Shown here: positions 8,300-17,076 of the stretch, in pieces
Numbering within the stretch: position 1 is the stretch's first letter
Layout: each line of letters opens with the position of its first letter
Source: Oxalobacteraceae bacterium
Lineage (GTDB): Bacteria > Pseudomonadota > Gammaproteobacteria > Burkholderiales > Burkholderiaceae_D
Length of the DNA stretch: 64,000 nt
NCBI GenBank assembly: GCA_947448025.1
Contig: CANFLV010000020.1
Coordinates: forward strand, 1 to 64,000
Reading direction: 5' to 3'
Program-made: the position numbers and the translations under genes
The notes under the pieces: generated by a model
The model's database searches: none
What the model was told of the DNA's origin: nothing
What the model saw: only the letters and a program-made list of their open reading frames with translations

Positions 8300-10731
8300 G
8301 TCGATTTCCTTTGTCGTTGTAGGGAAAATACCAGCAGGAACCACACTGAGCTGAACAAACCTATCGTGCCCAATATCAGTGTGGCGCCTATGCTGCCCAT
8401 GATCGCCATCATGGCGCCGGCCAGTGCGGCGCCCGCAGCCGAGCCGATGCGCTCGAGCATGCGGAAGACGCCATTGATGCCGCTGGCGTCTGCGCCGGTT
8501 CGCGCTGCCTTTGCTGTTGAAAGTTGCGTGACCAAGGAAAATTGTGCGGTGAGACTCATGGATTGGCCGATACCGAGCGCAGCTATTCCGAGCAGGACCG
8601 TCGAATCACTTGGATGAATGGCGAGCATCAGTAGTCCGAACGAGGTCAGCAAGCCGCCCAGTCCGACCAGACGCGCGTGAATTGCGTAGCGATCCGCGAG
8701 GCGTGAGAATACGGGGGCCAGTGCCAGGATCAGAATGCCGTAGACCATGACAAAGCGACCGACTTCTGCCTCGGAATTACCGAATTCCGTGAGCACGACA
8801 GGCACCAGATAGACGAGGAAGCCGGCATACATCATTTTCGCCGGTATGCCAGAGAGCATGCATAGCGCGGCAAAGCGTTTGTCGAGCAAGAGTTCCCGCA
8901 GATGCAGTGGCTCGGACTTCATGACTTTTACGACATGGCTGCCCTGGATTTCAAGGACGCGCGCGCCGACGAAGGCGGCGAGCAAAGCGACGCATGCCCC
9001 GGCAAAAAAGACCGGGCGGAAGCCGATCCGTTCCGCCAGCAATCCGCCGACAGCGGGGCCGCAGACTTCAGCGACCATGATGGCGCTGACGAACATGGTC
9101 GCGCCCTGGCCGCGTCGGTTCGAGAGTGTGTTGTCGGCGATATATCCCTGACAGGACATGAACAACAGGCCGAAGCCGATGCCGGTCTGCAGCCTGCCGA
9201 TCAGCAGAAAAATGAACAAAGGCGCAGTCGCGGTCAGCAGTAAACCGAGTGCCATGACGAGCGCGCCGGCGATGTAACTGCGCCTGCGGCCGACCCGGTC
9301 CGACCAACGGCCGGCAAGCGGCATGGTCAGAGCCGCACTGAGAAGGAATACACTGACCGGCAAGCTGGCAATCAAACTGCTGTGGACGAGATGCGGCGTA
9401 TCCTGAAAGGTCTGCGCATACAAAGGCATGAAGGGCCGCGACAGGATTTCCGCGAACAGGAACAGGAAGGTCAGCAGGCGCACGGTGATGATGCGACTCT
9501 GGCTTTGCGCATGCAGGTGTGCTTCGCGGTCGCTGGAAAGTTCGACGCTGTCGAGGCTGGGCGCATCGAGATGATTCAGCATCGGCTGCGAAACATTGCG
9601 AGCGATGACAAATAGCAGCACTTCGAATGCGATCAGCATGCTGGTGAGCAGCACAATCGCCATGTCATACAAAAGCGCATTATTTTTTTTCGTGATCGCT
9701 TGCTGGTCAATGCCGATCTGAAGTGTGGCGACCTTGGCGGTTTCAAACAGGACGGGTACCTTGAGATTAGGCGACAAGGCCATCGGATCGGCGCTGGCAA
9801 CGCCACTGGAGAACAGTGGCCGCTCATTCACGTCGACGATACGCACGAATCCAATATCCGTATTTCCCTTGCGGATTTCATCGAGCCTGAAGCTCACGCC
9901 GTCGAGCCGTGCCAGTGGTACGCCTGCATCCAGTGCATGGCCAATTTCGTGCGCCGACAGACGGGCGACGGTAGCTGCCTTTTGTTCAAGTTGGGGGCGA
10001 ATATTTTTCTCTGCGAGCGACCAGGAGTACAGTGCTATGACCAATTGCGAAACCAGCAGCATCAGTAGTGCGGCGGCAAACAGGCGGCGCGTCGTGCGTT
10101 GATGGAGTCGGCGCATGCCGGCAGCGTCGATGTGCGTAATGCTGCGATTCGTTTGCCGCATGATGGCGCTAACGGTAGCAAACGCGATCAGTGCCGTGAG
10201 CACAATGACTACAGCCGACGCCATCCTCAGGGACGCCATGAAAGTGTCTATGGCGGCATCACGTCCCTGTCTCGAATAGCGCAAAATCATGTCGCCTGCA
10301 TGGGCGCCACCGGCAGTACTCAAGCTGTTACCGACGATGAGTGTATCGCCATCGTGGATGCGCCAGACCGACTGTCCCTGCAATTTCCAATGTGGCGGAA
10401 TGCTTTGTACGCTCAGTGCGCGGCCGGTATGAAATACGACATTGCCGGCTTCGTCGTACAGGCTGATGGAAATGATCGCCCGGTCGGCTCCCGCTTCGAA
10501 ATTGATCGCCGCCTGCGCATTGCCCAGGCCTTCGAGTGGCAGGCCGAGATCGAGTCCTGTTTCCAGAGTCGCCTTCAGATCATCGACAACGAGTGCGATG
10601 CGGGCGTTTTCGAGATCATCGTAGTTCGCGGCAAATTTACCGTTGTGCAGGAAGGTCGTCAGGCTGATCGCCATGACGGCAATCAGGATGATGGGTGCGT
10701 TGATTCCTAGACTGGGTCCGGCAATCTGCAT
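8296..10731 (-). CDS. MFS transporter fused to two periplasmic sensor-like modules
   Basis: 811 residues. The first about 400 form two repeats of membrane helix, periplasmic region, membrane helix. Helix about 9-28, loop to about 168, helix about 170-190, then helix about 216-236, loop to about 350, helix about 352-375. These loops look like histidine-kinase or chemoreceptor input domains (FHTGRALSV, FSSGVASADP). From about 415 a complete 12-helix MFS transporter follows, with motif A as GRWSDRVGRRRSY. The combination suggests that sensing and transport are carried by one chain. The stop overlaps the start of the binding-protein gene by ATGA. Substrate unknown; the MFS part alone would normally be annotated as a drug or metabolite exporter. 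Confidence 0.85.
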   Translation of the reverse strand: MQIAGPSLGINAPIILIAVMAISLTTFLHNGKFAANYDDLENARIALVVDDLKATLETGLDLGLPLEGLGNAQAAINFEAGADRAIISISLYDEAGNVVFHTGRALSVQSIPPHWKLQGQSVWRIHDGDTLIVGNSLSTAGGAHAGDMILRYSRQGRDAAIDTFMASLRMASAVVIVLTALIAFATVSAIMRQTNRSITHIDAAGMRRLHQRTTRRLFAAALLMLLVSQLVIALYSWSLAEKNIRPQLEQKAATVARLSAHEIGHALDAGVPLARLDGVSFRLDEIRKGNTDIGFVRIVDVNERPLFSSGVASADPMALSPNLKVPVLFETAKVATLQIGIDQQAITKKNNALLYDMAIVLLTSMLIAFEVLLFVIARNVSQPMLNHLDAPSLDSVELSSDREAHLHAQSQSRIITVRLLTFLFLFAEILSRPFMPLYAQTFQDTPHLVHSSLIASLPVSVFLLSAALTMPLAGRWSDRVGRRRSYIAGALVMALGLLLTATAPLFIFLLIGRLQTGIGFGLLFMSCQGYIADNTLSNRRGQGATMFVSAIMVAEVCGPAVGGLLAERIGFRPVFFAGACVALLAAFVGARVLEIQGSHVVKVMKSEPLHLRELLLDKRFAALCMLSGIPAKMMYAGFLVYLVPVVLTEFGNSEAEVGRFVMVYGILILALAPVFSRLADRYAIHARLVGLGGLLTSFGLLMLAIHPSDSTVLLGIAALGIGQSMSLTAQFSLVTQLSTAKAARTGADASGINGVFRMLERIGSAAGAALAGAMMAIMGSIGATLILGTIGLFSSVWFLLVFSLQRQRKST

Positions 10732-10857
10732 AATGATCCACTTTATTGAGGGGCCTTATTTCCTTTCGCTAAAGTATAGGCGTGACTATCAGCAAGCCTT
10801 TCAGCAAGCGGATGCGGATCATGGAATTTTGTGTCAGGTGGTCGTGAAGTGTCGCGA

Positions 10858-11988
10858 TCAAGCCTCGGCAAGCTGCAGGGCGAAGGCTTCCAGATGCTCG
10901 GAAGTGCTGCCTGATTGCAGTTCGATGGCCATCAGGCGTCGAAAATAATGGCTGACATCGAGTTCATCCGTGACGCCCATTCCGCCATGTAATTGCACGG
11001 CTTGCTGGCCGACGAAGCGGCAAGCCTGGCCGACCACGACCTTGGCCGCCGACAGAGCGCGTCGACGTGCCTGGGGCTCAGCATCAGCGCAGCGCACGGC
11101 CGCGAGGTAGCTCATGGAGCGTGCTTGCTCGATATGTAAAACCATATCGGCCATGCGATGCTGCAGTGCCTGGAATTTGCCGATGGGCTGGTTGAATTGT
11201 TTGCGCTGGCGCGCGTAGTCAGTCGTCGCCGCCAGCAGTTTATCGAGCGCACCGACGGCTTCGGCGCACAGGGCGGCGAGGGCGCAATCCAGTACGTCTT
11301 CAAGGCGTTCGACGTTCGCACCGTCGAGGCGCGCACTCGCCGGCACGATGAGCTGGTCGAAGAAAAGGTCGCAGGCCGGCACATCATCAATCAAGGTATA
11401 ACGGATTTCGCGCAAACCGTGGCTCGCGCGTGGGACGGCGAACAGCGCCAGGGCATTGTTTTCTTCTGCGATGCGAGCGCTGACGAGCAGCAGATTCGCG
11501 GAGCTGCCGTGCGCGATGACTTGCTTTCCGCCTTGTAGCAAATAGCCATCGGCGCAAGCTGTGGCGCGCGTCGTGATTGCCTGCCAGTCGTAACGCGCCG
11601 CGGCTTCATCATGAGCCAGCACGGCGATCAATTCGCCGCTCGCCATCGCTGGCAGCCATTCGGCGCGTTGTGCCGCATTGCCCATTGTTGCGATTGCCCT
11701 GGTCGCGATGACGGCGCTGGCAAGATAGGGTTCCAGCACGAGGCCTTCGCCCATCACGCCCATCATCAGCAAGGTATCGACCGAGCTGCCGCCCAGACCA
11801 CCATCGGCCTCCGGTACCTGCAAGGCGAGCAAACCAAGGTCGGCGAACGCCTGCCAGACGGTGCGACTGAAGCCATCCGCCTCACCGTGCCTGATTTGCT
11901 GGCGGCGGGCGAAGCTGTAATCTTTGGCGATGAAGCGACGCGCAGTTTCCTGCAGCATCTGCTGTTCTTCGGTGAACGTAAAATCCAT
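10858..11988 (-). CDS. Acyl-CoA dehydrogenase, small-subunit type (PimD-like)
   Basis: 376 residues with an acyl-CoA dehydrogenase fold: MDFTFTEEQQMLQETARRF at the start, VPEADGGLGGSSVD, DYARQRKQFNQPIGKFQALQH and QLHGGMGVTDELDVSHYF. The region that usually carries the YEGT catalytic Glu reads SGSTSEHLE, so the canonical base is absent at that place. It begins 10 bases after the stop of a second, larger acyl-CoA dehydrogenase. This tandem pairing of unlike subunits is known for PimC/PimD pimeloyl-CoA dehydrogenase and for steroid-degrading FadE pairs. A heteromeric enzyme acting on a bulky or dicarboxyl-CoA is inferred. An AGGAG site precedes the ATG. Confidence 0.88.
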   Translation of the reverse strand: MDFTFTEEQQMLQETARRFIAKDYSFARRQQIRHGEADGFSRTVWQAFADLGLLALQVPEADGGLGGSSVDTLLMMGVMGEGLVLEPYLASAVIATRAIATMGNAAQRAEWLPAMASGELIAVLAHDEAAARYDWQAITTRATACADGYLLQGGKQVIAHGSSANLLLVSARIAEENNALALFAVPRASHGLREIRYTLIDDVPACDLFFDQLIVPASARLDGANVERLEDVLDCALAALCAEAVGALDKLLAATTDYARQRKQFNQPIGKFQALQHRMADMVLHIEQARSMSYLAAVRCADAEPQARRRALSAAKVVVGQACRFVGQQAVQLHGGMGVTDELDVSHYFRRLMAIELQSGSTSEHLEAFALQLAEA

Positions 11989-11998
11989 CTTGCTGCTC

Positions 11999-13195
11999 CT
12001 AGAGGCCGAGGATCATCTGGGAGATGATGTTCTTTTGAATTTCATTCGAGCCGCCATAAATCGACAGCTTGCGCATGTTCAGGTAATTCGCCGCCAGTGA
12101 CACGGCGTAATCGGGGCCGGCGACTTCGCCTGTGTAGTCGGCGGCCATCGCGTCACGGCGCAGGGGCAGGGCATAGGCACCGACGGCCTGGGTCAGCAGC
12201 TCCGTGATCGCCTGCTGGATTTCTGTGCCCTTGATTTTCAGGATGGATGCTTCCGGGCCTGGCGTGCGGCGTTCGGCTTCTGCGGCCAGCACGCGCAGAT
12301 TCGTGATCTCGAGTGCCATCAGGTCGATCTCGATTTGCGCGATGCGCGCGGCGAATGCAGGGTCTTTCAGCAGCGGCTGGCCGTGCTTGATTTCCCGCGC
12401 GGCGATGCGTTTCAGGCGAGCCAGTTCGCGCTTGGCGATGCCGATGCCGGCGATGTTCGTGCGTTCATGACCGAGCAGGAATTTGGCGTAGGTCCAGCCT
12501 TGGTTTTCTTCGCCGACGAGATTTTGCAGCGGCACCTTGACATCCTCGAACCATACTTCATTGACTTCATGAGCGCCATCCATGGTGATGATCGGCCGCA
12601 CTGTGATGCCGGGCGTTGTCATGTCGATGAGCAGGAAGGAAATGCCGCGCTGTGGTTTGGCTTCCGTGTCCGTGCGCACGAGGCAGAAAATCCAGTCGGC
12701 ATACTGGCCCAGCGTGGTCCAGGTCTTCTGGCCATTGACGACATAATGATCATCGTGGCGCACGGCGCTGCACTTCAACGAAGCGAGATCGGAGCCGGCG
12801 CCGGGCTCGGAATAACCCTGGCACCACCATTCTTCGGCGGCGATGATCTTCGGCAGATAGCGCCGCTTTTGTTCATTTGAGCCGAAGGCCATGATCACCG
12901 GGGCGACCATTTTCAGCCCGAACGGTACCGTGCGCGGTGCACCGGCCGCGGCGCACTCTTCTTCAAAAATAAACTGCCGCACCGAGTCCCAGCCGGTGCC
13001 GCCATGCTCAGTGGGCCATGCCGGCGCACCCCAGCCGCGCGCATGCAGGATTTTTTGCCAGCGCAGGTAATCCGCCGGTTCGAGGATCAGTCCGTGCAAG
13101 ACCTTGTGGCTGATTTCGGGCGGCAGCTGCTGCGCGAGGAAGTGCCGGACTTCGTCGCGAAATTCTGCTTCCTGGGCGGTGAAATTGAGATTCAT
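11999..13195 (-). CDS. Acyl-CoA dehydrogenase, large-subunit type (PimC-like)
   Basis: 398 residues starting MNLNFTAQEAEFRDEVRHFL. It shows WCQGYSEPGAGSDLASLKC, the FAD-contact segment GQKTWTTLGQYADWIFCLVR and the end SIYGGSNEIQKNIISQMIL. In that last motif the usual Glu of YEGT is Gly. It also carries GHERTNIAGIGIAKREL, typical of the PimC-like clade. Together with the 376-residue partner downstream it probably forms a heteromeric acyl-CoA dehydrogenase. It lies 63 bases after the 3-hydroxyacyl-CoA dehydrogenase gene on the same strand, so the three form a likely beta-oxidation operon. No strong ribosome site is seen before the chosen ATG. Confidence 0.9.
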   Translation of the reverse strand: MNLNFTAQEAEFRDEVRHFLAQQLPPEISHKVLHGLILEPADYLRWQKILHARGWGAPAWPTEHGGTGWDSVRQFIFEEECAAAGAPRTVPFGLKMVAPVIMAFGSNEQKRRYLPKIIAAEEWWCQGYSEPGAGSDLASLKCSAVRHDDHYVVNGQKTWTTLGQYADWIFCLVRTDTEAKPQRGISFLLIDMTTPGITVRPIITMDGAHEVNEVWFEDVKVPLQNLVGEENQGWTYAKFLLGHERTNIAGIGIAKRELARLKRIAAREIKHGQPLLKDPAFAARIAQIEIDLMALEITNLRVLAAEAERRTPGPEASILKIKGTEIQQAITELLTQAVGAYALPLRRDAMAADYTGEVAGPDYAVSLAANYLNMRKLSIYGGSNEIQKNIISQMILGL

Positions 13196-13258
13196 GGTGG
13201 GCGTTTTTTGTACTTGTTATTGGTTTCAGAACGGAAGTGTGCTTGTCGATCTGTGCGC

Positions 13259-14800
13259 TTACAGTTCCTGCTGATGCAGCGACAGGCCGAGCATTGCACG
13301 CCGCTGCAGCCATGGGCTCGGACGGTAGCGCGGATCGCCAGTCAGGCGTTCGAGATTTTTCAGGATCGTCAGAACCGTGCTGCTACCGAGCAGGTCGCCC
13401 CAGGCCAGCGGGCCTTGCGGATAGCCGAGGCCAAGCGTGACGGCGCGGTCGATGTCGAGCGGCTCGGCGATGCCTTGCTGGGCAATTTCGCAGGCGATGT
13501 TGATGATGTGCGCGACGACGCGCTGGCTGACCAGTCCATAGCTGTCGCGAATCACGCTGACAGCGGCGCCATCGGCACCAAACAGGCCGCAGGCCATGGC
13601 GCGCGTTGCGGCAGTGGTGGCCGGGGTAGTCATGATGACGCGCCGGCGGCTGAGGTCGAACAGGCCGTCGATACCGACCGTGCGCTGTGGATCGAGGTCT
13701 TCAGCGATGCAGCAGCTGCTGGCATCGTCGCCCAGGGGAGTGACGATGCACAAGGCGCCGTCGCTCGGACGCGCGCCGGATTCGAGCGTGAAGCCGGCAT
13801 GGATGATGAGCTCTTCAATGCGCTGCGCCAAGGCCGGGCGCGCGCGACTGAGCCAGATCGCGTTTGGTCGCTCGACGGGCAGGGCGGCGATGGCCGCAGC
13901 GATCTTTTTGCCTTCATCGTCGTAGCGATAAAAACCATGGCGCGTCTTTTTGCCCAGCAGGCCGGCCGTCAGCATTTGCCGTGTCTGCGTTTGCGGACGG
14001 AAGCGCGGCTCTTCGTAATACTGGTGATAAATCGATTCCATCACCGGATGCGAGACATCCAGCCCGGTCATGTCCATCAGCTCGCAGGGCCCGAGGCGAA
14101 AGCCGGCCGACTCGCGCAGGATCGTGTCCAGCGTGCTCACGTCGCAGCAGCCTTCCGCCAGCAGGCGCATGCCCTCGGTGCCAAAGCCGCGTCCCGCATG
14201 ATTGACGATGAAGCCCGGCGTATCCTTTGCTAACACGGCGGTATGGCCCCAATGGCGCCCGAGCGCCAGCATGAAGTCGCAGATCGCCGGCGTGGTCAAG
14301 GCGCCGCCGATGACTTCCACGATGCGCATTAGCGGCACCGGATTAAAGAAATGGAAGCCGACGACACGCTCGGGGCTGTGCAGGCCGGCCGCGATCGCGG
14401 TGACTGGCAGGGACGAGGTATTGGTGGCGAGGATGACGTCAGCGTCGACGATTTCTTCGAGCGCGCGGAACAGGGATTTTTTTGCCTGCAGGTCTTCGAC
14501 GATGGCTTCGATGATCACCTCGCAGTCGGCCAGCTGCGCGAGATCACTCACGGCGTGCAGGCGCGCACCGGCGGTGTCGCATTGTGCGTAACTAAGCTTA
14601 CCTTTCTCGGCCAGACGCGCAAAGGTCGTGCGTAATTCTTCTTGCGCTGCCGGTGAGGCGCCGGCGCGACTGTCGCACAGATAAACTTCGGCGCCGGCCA
14701 GGGCGGCAATCTGCGCGATCCCGCGTCCCATGACGCCGCAGCCGACGATGCCGATGGACAGGCTCTCGGCAGTGGCCGACGGACGAATTCCTTGTTGCAT
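13259..14800 (-). CDS. 3-hydroxyacyl-CoA dehydrogenase (PaaH/PaaC-type, 513 aa)
   Basis: 513 residues. The Rossmann motif GIVGCGVMGRGIAQ is near residue 17, the catalytic His is in VVGFHFFNPVPLMRIVE, and the substrate segment is KDTPGFIVNHAGRGFGTEGM. A second copy of the C-terminal helical domain follows (RVVAHIINIACEIAQQGI, TLGLGYPQGPLAWGD). This long form resembles phenylacetate-pathway 3-hydroxyadipyl-CoA dehydrogenase. It oxidises a 3-hydroxyacyl-CoA with NAD+. ATG 14800 has an AGGAGA site. It is first in the operon with the two acyl-CoA dehydrogenases; no enoyl-CoA hydratase or thiolase is adjacent. A MITE lies 138 bases upstream, in the divergent promoter region. Confidence 0.92.
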   Translation of the reverse strand: MQQGIRPSATAESLSIGIVGCGVMGRGIAQIAALAGAEVYLCDSRAGASPAAQEELRTTFARLAEKGKLSYAQCDTAGARLHAVSDLAQLADCEVIIEAIVEDLQAKKSLFRALEEIVDADVILATNTSSLPVTAIAAGLHSPERVVGFHFFNPVPLMRIVEVIGGALTTPAICDFMLALGRHWGHTAVLAKDTPGFIVNHAGRGFGTEGMRLLAEGCCDVSTLDTILRESAGFRLGPCELMDMTGLDVSHPVMESIYHQYYEEPRFRPQTQTRQMLTAGLLGKKTRHGFYRYDDEGKKIAAAIAALPVERPNAIWLSRARPALAQRIEELIIHAGFTLESGARPSDGALCIVTPLGDDASSCCIAEDLDPQRTVGIDGLFDLSRRRVIMTTPATTAATRAMACGLFGADGAAVSVIRDSYGLVSQRVVAHIINIACEIAQQGIAEPLDIDRAVTLGLGYPQGPLAWGDLLGSSTVLTILKNLERLTGDPRYRPSPWLQRRAMLGLSLHQQEL

Positions 14801-14938
14801 GCTGCATCTCCTGTTTTTTTATTCTCATGCCGGCGCATATTCCAATGATGAAATCACCCGGTTCGCTTTGAATTTATTTCTTCCTGTTATTTCTGTAAAT
14901 CAACTGTCGCTCACCCCAGCGGGGCGCCACGCTGACGC

Positions 14939-15270
14939 TAATGTCCTTAAGTTAAGGCAAATAAGTTTAAGTTAGCGCCATTAAACTTAAGAATGCATCG
15001 ACCTGTATGCCCGGCACCCGCCCTGCGCGCCACAGCCCTGTTGACTTTTAAGGGATGTGGCGCGCAGGGCGGATGCCTCTGACAGTCCAGCGTGGTGCGG
15101 CCAGCGACCCATCCGGATGGGGTTTTAAATTGGTCGCGCTTCAACAAAGGCATCCGATACCCCTGTCTCGATCTGATGCGCTTGCAAGCCGTCACGCAAT
15201 CTCCCCCCACTCTATTTAAATAGTGTTTCCCGGAGCGGCGCCCGCGAAAGCCACTAACTTAACGGCATTA
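14939..15270 (+). mobile_element. MITE-like element, copy 1 (332 bp)
   Basis: A non-coding element bounded by imperfect inverted ends: TAATGTCCTTAAGTTA at the left and, read inward from the right, TAATGCCGTTAAGTTA. It is flanked by a perfect 11-bp target duplication CACGCTGACGC (14928-14938 and 15271-15281). Inside is a 21-bp inverted repeat (15018-15038 / 15052-15072, one mismatch) starting CCGCCCTGCGCGCC. It has no open frame for a transposase. The IS4-like ends (IS4 of E. coli, as I recall it, also begins TAATGCCG) and 11-bp duplication suggest mobilisation in trans by an IS4-family transposase; this is inference. It lies in the divergent region between the 3-hydroxyacyl-CoA dehydrogenase and C39-like genes. 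Confidence 0.88.
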
Positions 15271-15400
15271 CACGCTGACGCCTGTTAAATTTCACAGTTA
15301 CTCCTGGCGTTTTTTTGATGGATAGTTCGACAAAAATCAATGCCGGATGCTGTGGATATGCGCTGGCGCAAACTTTATGTCGACTTTTTATGGAGCGAAA

Positions 15401-15982
15401 ATGACGGGCCTGTTTGCCAAGGCAGTATTCGGTAGCCATATGCAGTATCTGGCACGAGCAACCCAGCTCGGTCATGCTGAGATGACTCGTATTGCGCAGG
15501 GCGTATTCACGTGTTTTGGCGGCATCCTTAACGCGCTCTTGCCCGGTATGGCCAAGCACCTGCCTTTACTGCATCAGGCGCAGGCAGGTGAGAGTGGCTG
15601 GACCTGCATGGCGATGATGGCAGCCTACCATCAATGCAGCGTCGATTTGCCTACGGTGCGCCGGCGGCTGGCCTTGCCAGCGCAAGATTTGAATCTGGCG
15701 CAGCTCGTGCGTGTGGCCGGGAAAATGTCCATGAGCTGCCGCCCGCGACGCATCAATCCTGCGCGCCTGATTGAGTTACGGGCGCCCGTGATTTTGCAAT
15801 GGCCGGATGATCACTATGTCATCTTGAAGCGGGTGCAGGATCGAGAGCTCTCTTTTCATGATCCGGCGAGGGGCTTGGTCACGCTCAGTCTGGAGCAAGC
15901 GATGGCTGAATTCTCCGGCATCGTACTCGAATGTGAATCGCTCAGCGAATTCGATAAATCTCGCGAATCCTGGATACGCTAG
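15401..15982 (+). CDS. Stand-alone C39-like peptidase domain, catalytic Cys replaced by Ser
   Basis: 193 residues. Residues about 60-180 align by eye with the peptidase C39 domain found at the N terminus of bacteriocin exporters such as CvaB. The family motif QxEAxECGxxCLAM reads QAQAGESGWTCMAM, so the nucleophilic Cys is Ser. The His region (WPDDHYVIL) and the Asp region (FHDPARGLVTLSLEQAM) are kept. Without the nucleophile it should bind, not cut, a leader, as proposed for C39-like domains of HlyB-type transporters. No ABC-transporter membrane or ATPase part follows. The ATG at 15401 is preferred because TGGAG lies 5 bases before it; an in-frame ATG at 15347 is possible. It lies just right of MITE copy 1. 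Function unknown. Confidence 0.75.
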   Translation: MTGLFAKAVFGSHMQYLARATQLGHAEMTRIAQGVFTCFGGILNALLPGMAKHLPLLHQAQAGESGWTCMAMMAAYHQCSVDLPTVRRRLALPAQDLNLAQLVRVAGKMSMSCRPRRINPARLIELRAPVILQWPDDHYVILKRVQDRELSFHDPARGLVTLSLEQAMAEFSGIVLECESLSEFDKSRESWIR

Positions 15983-16220
15983 CGTTCGCTGCAGACATAG
16001 TTATGCCACTATTCCAGACAGTGCTGGCTAGCTCCGACGCAATGCATGGCGCTGGGTCTTGTTGAGTTCTGCCTGAGTGCGCGCCAAGTATTCTGATCGC
16101 CATTCCCTGGACGGCGTTCCTGTCGCTTAAAGTGCGTTCATGGCAGGAAACAGGTATGGCACGCTACAATGCTGGCTGCGTGAGGAACGGCTAGCGGGAC
16201 TCGCAAGAACGAGAAAAATA
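15983..16220. other. Intergenic region before pyrF
   Basis: 238 bases between the C39-like gene and pyrF. No coding frame is supported. A TACAAT hexamer at 16165-16170, about 50 bases before the pyrF start, could be a -10 box, but no convincing -35 is seen. Confidence 0.4.
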
Positions 16221-17045
16221 ATGACATTTATTGAGAAATTATCGGCCGCCTGGCAATCCAACAATTCCTTGCTGTGCGTCGGCCTGGATCCCGATGTGGC
16301 GAAATTTCCTGCGCATTTGCAGGGCCAGCCCGAGGCAATTTTTACCTTCTGCAAGGCGATCATTGATGCCACTGCCGATGCTGCCTGTTCCTTCAAGCCG
16401 CAAATCGCCTATTTCGCCGCCGCCCGCGCCGAAGATCAGCTCGAAGCCTTGTGTGAGTATATCCGCGTGCAGTATCCGCACATTCCTGTGGTACTCGATG
16501 CCAAGCGCGGCGACATTGGCGCGACCGCCGAACAATATGCGCGTGAAGCTTTTGAGCGCTATGGTGCCGATGCCGTGACCGTGAATCCTTACATGGGTTT
16601 TGATTCCGTCGCGCCTTATCTCGAGTGGCGCGACCGTGGTGCGATCGTGCTGTGCCGTACGTCCAATCCGGGCGGCTCGGATTTGCAGTTCATGCAGGTC
16701 GACGGTGCTCCCTTGTACCAGCATGTGGCGCGTATGGTCGCGGAAAAATGGAATACGAACGGGCAGTGCGGTCTGGTAGTCGGCGCGACTTTTCCGGCTG
16801 AGCTGGCAGCGGTGCGCAAGATCGTCGGCGACATGCCCCTGCTGGTGCCGGGCATCGGTGCGCAGGGTGGCGATATAGCCGCGACGATGGCGGCAGGCGG
16901 CACGGCAGATGCGACCGGCATGATGATCAATTCCTCGCGCGCGATCCTGTACGCGGCGCCCAAGGCGGATGAAGATTTTGCGCAGGCGGCACGACGCGTG
17001 GCGCTGGAAACGCGCGATGCGATCAATGTCTGTCGTGCGGGCTGA
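16221..17045 (+). CDS. pyrF: Orotidine 5'-phosphate decarboxylase (type 2)
   Basis: 274 residues, the length of the longer type-2 OMP decarboxylases. It starts [25 protein letters not shown]. The catalytic Lys/Asp loop is [18 protein letters not shown], and other conserved parts are [25 protein letters not shown] and [12 protein letters not shown]. It makes UMP from OMP in pyrimidine synthesis. The ATG at 16221 is preferred over upstream in-frame starts because it begins the conserved domain. The gene lies alone between two oppositely oriented MITE copies; copy 2 starts 31 bases after its stop. Confidence 0.96.
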   Translation: MTFIEKLSAAWQSNNSLLCVGLDPDVAKFPAHLQGQPEAIFTFCKAIIDATADAACSFKPQIAYFAAARAEDQLEALCEYIRVQYPHIPVVLDAKRGDIGATAEQYAREAFERYGADAVTVNPYMGFDSVAPYLEWRDRGAIVLCRTSNPGGSDLQFMQVDGAPLYQHVARMVAEKWNTNGQCGLVVGATFPAELAAVRKIVGDMPLLVPGIGAQGGDIAATMAAGGTADATGMMINSSRAILYAAPKADEDFAQAARRVALETRDAINVCRAG

Positions 17046-17076
17046 GCGGGATACCTGGGTATTCGCTGTCAGACAC

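Noticed and set aside
13004-14233. Open frame of 409 codons on the plus strand across the acyl-CoA dehydrogenase and hydroxyacyl-CoA dehydrogenase genes
   Set aside because: It lies opposite well-supported genes, has no recognisable domain and reflects codon bias of GC-rich genes on the other strand.
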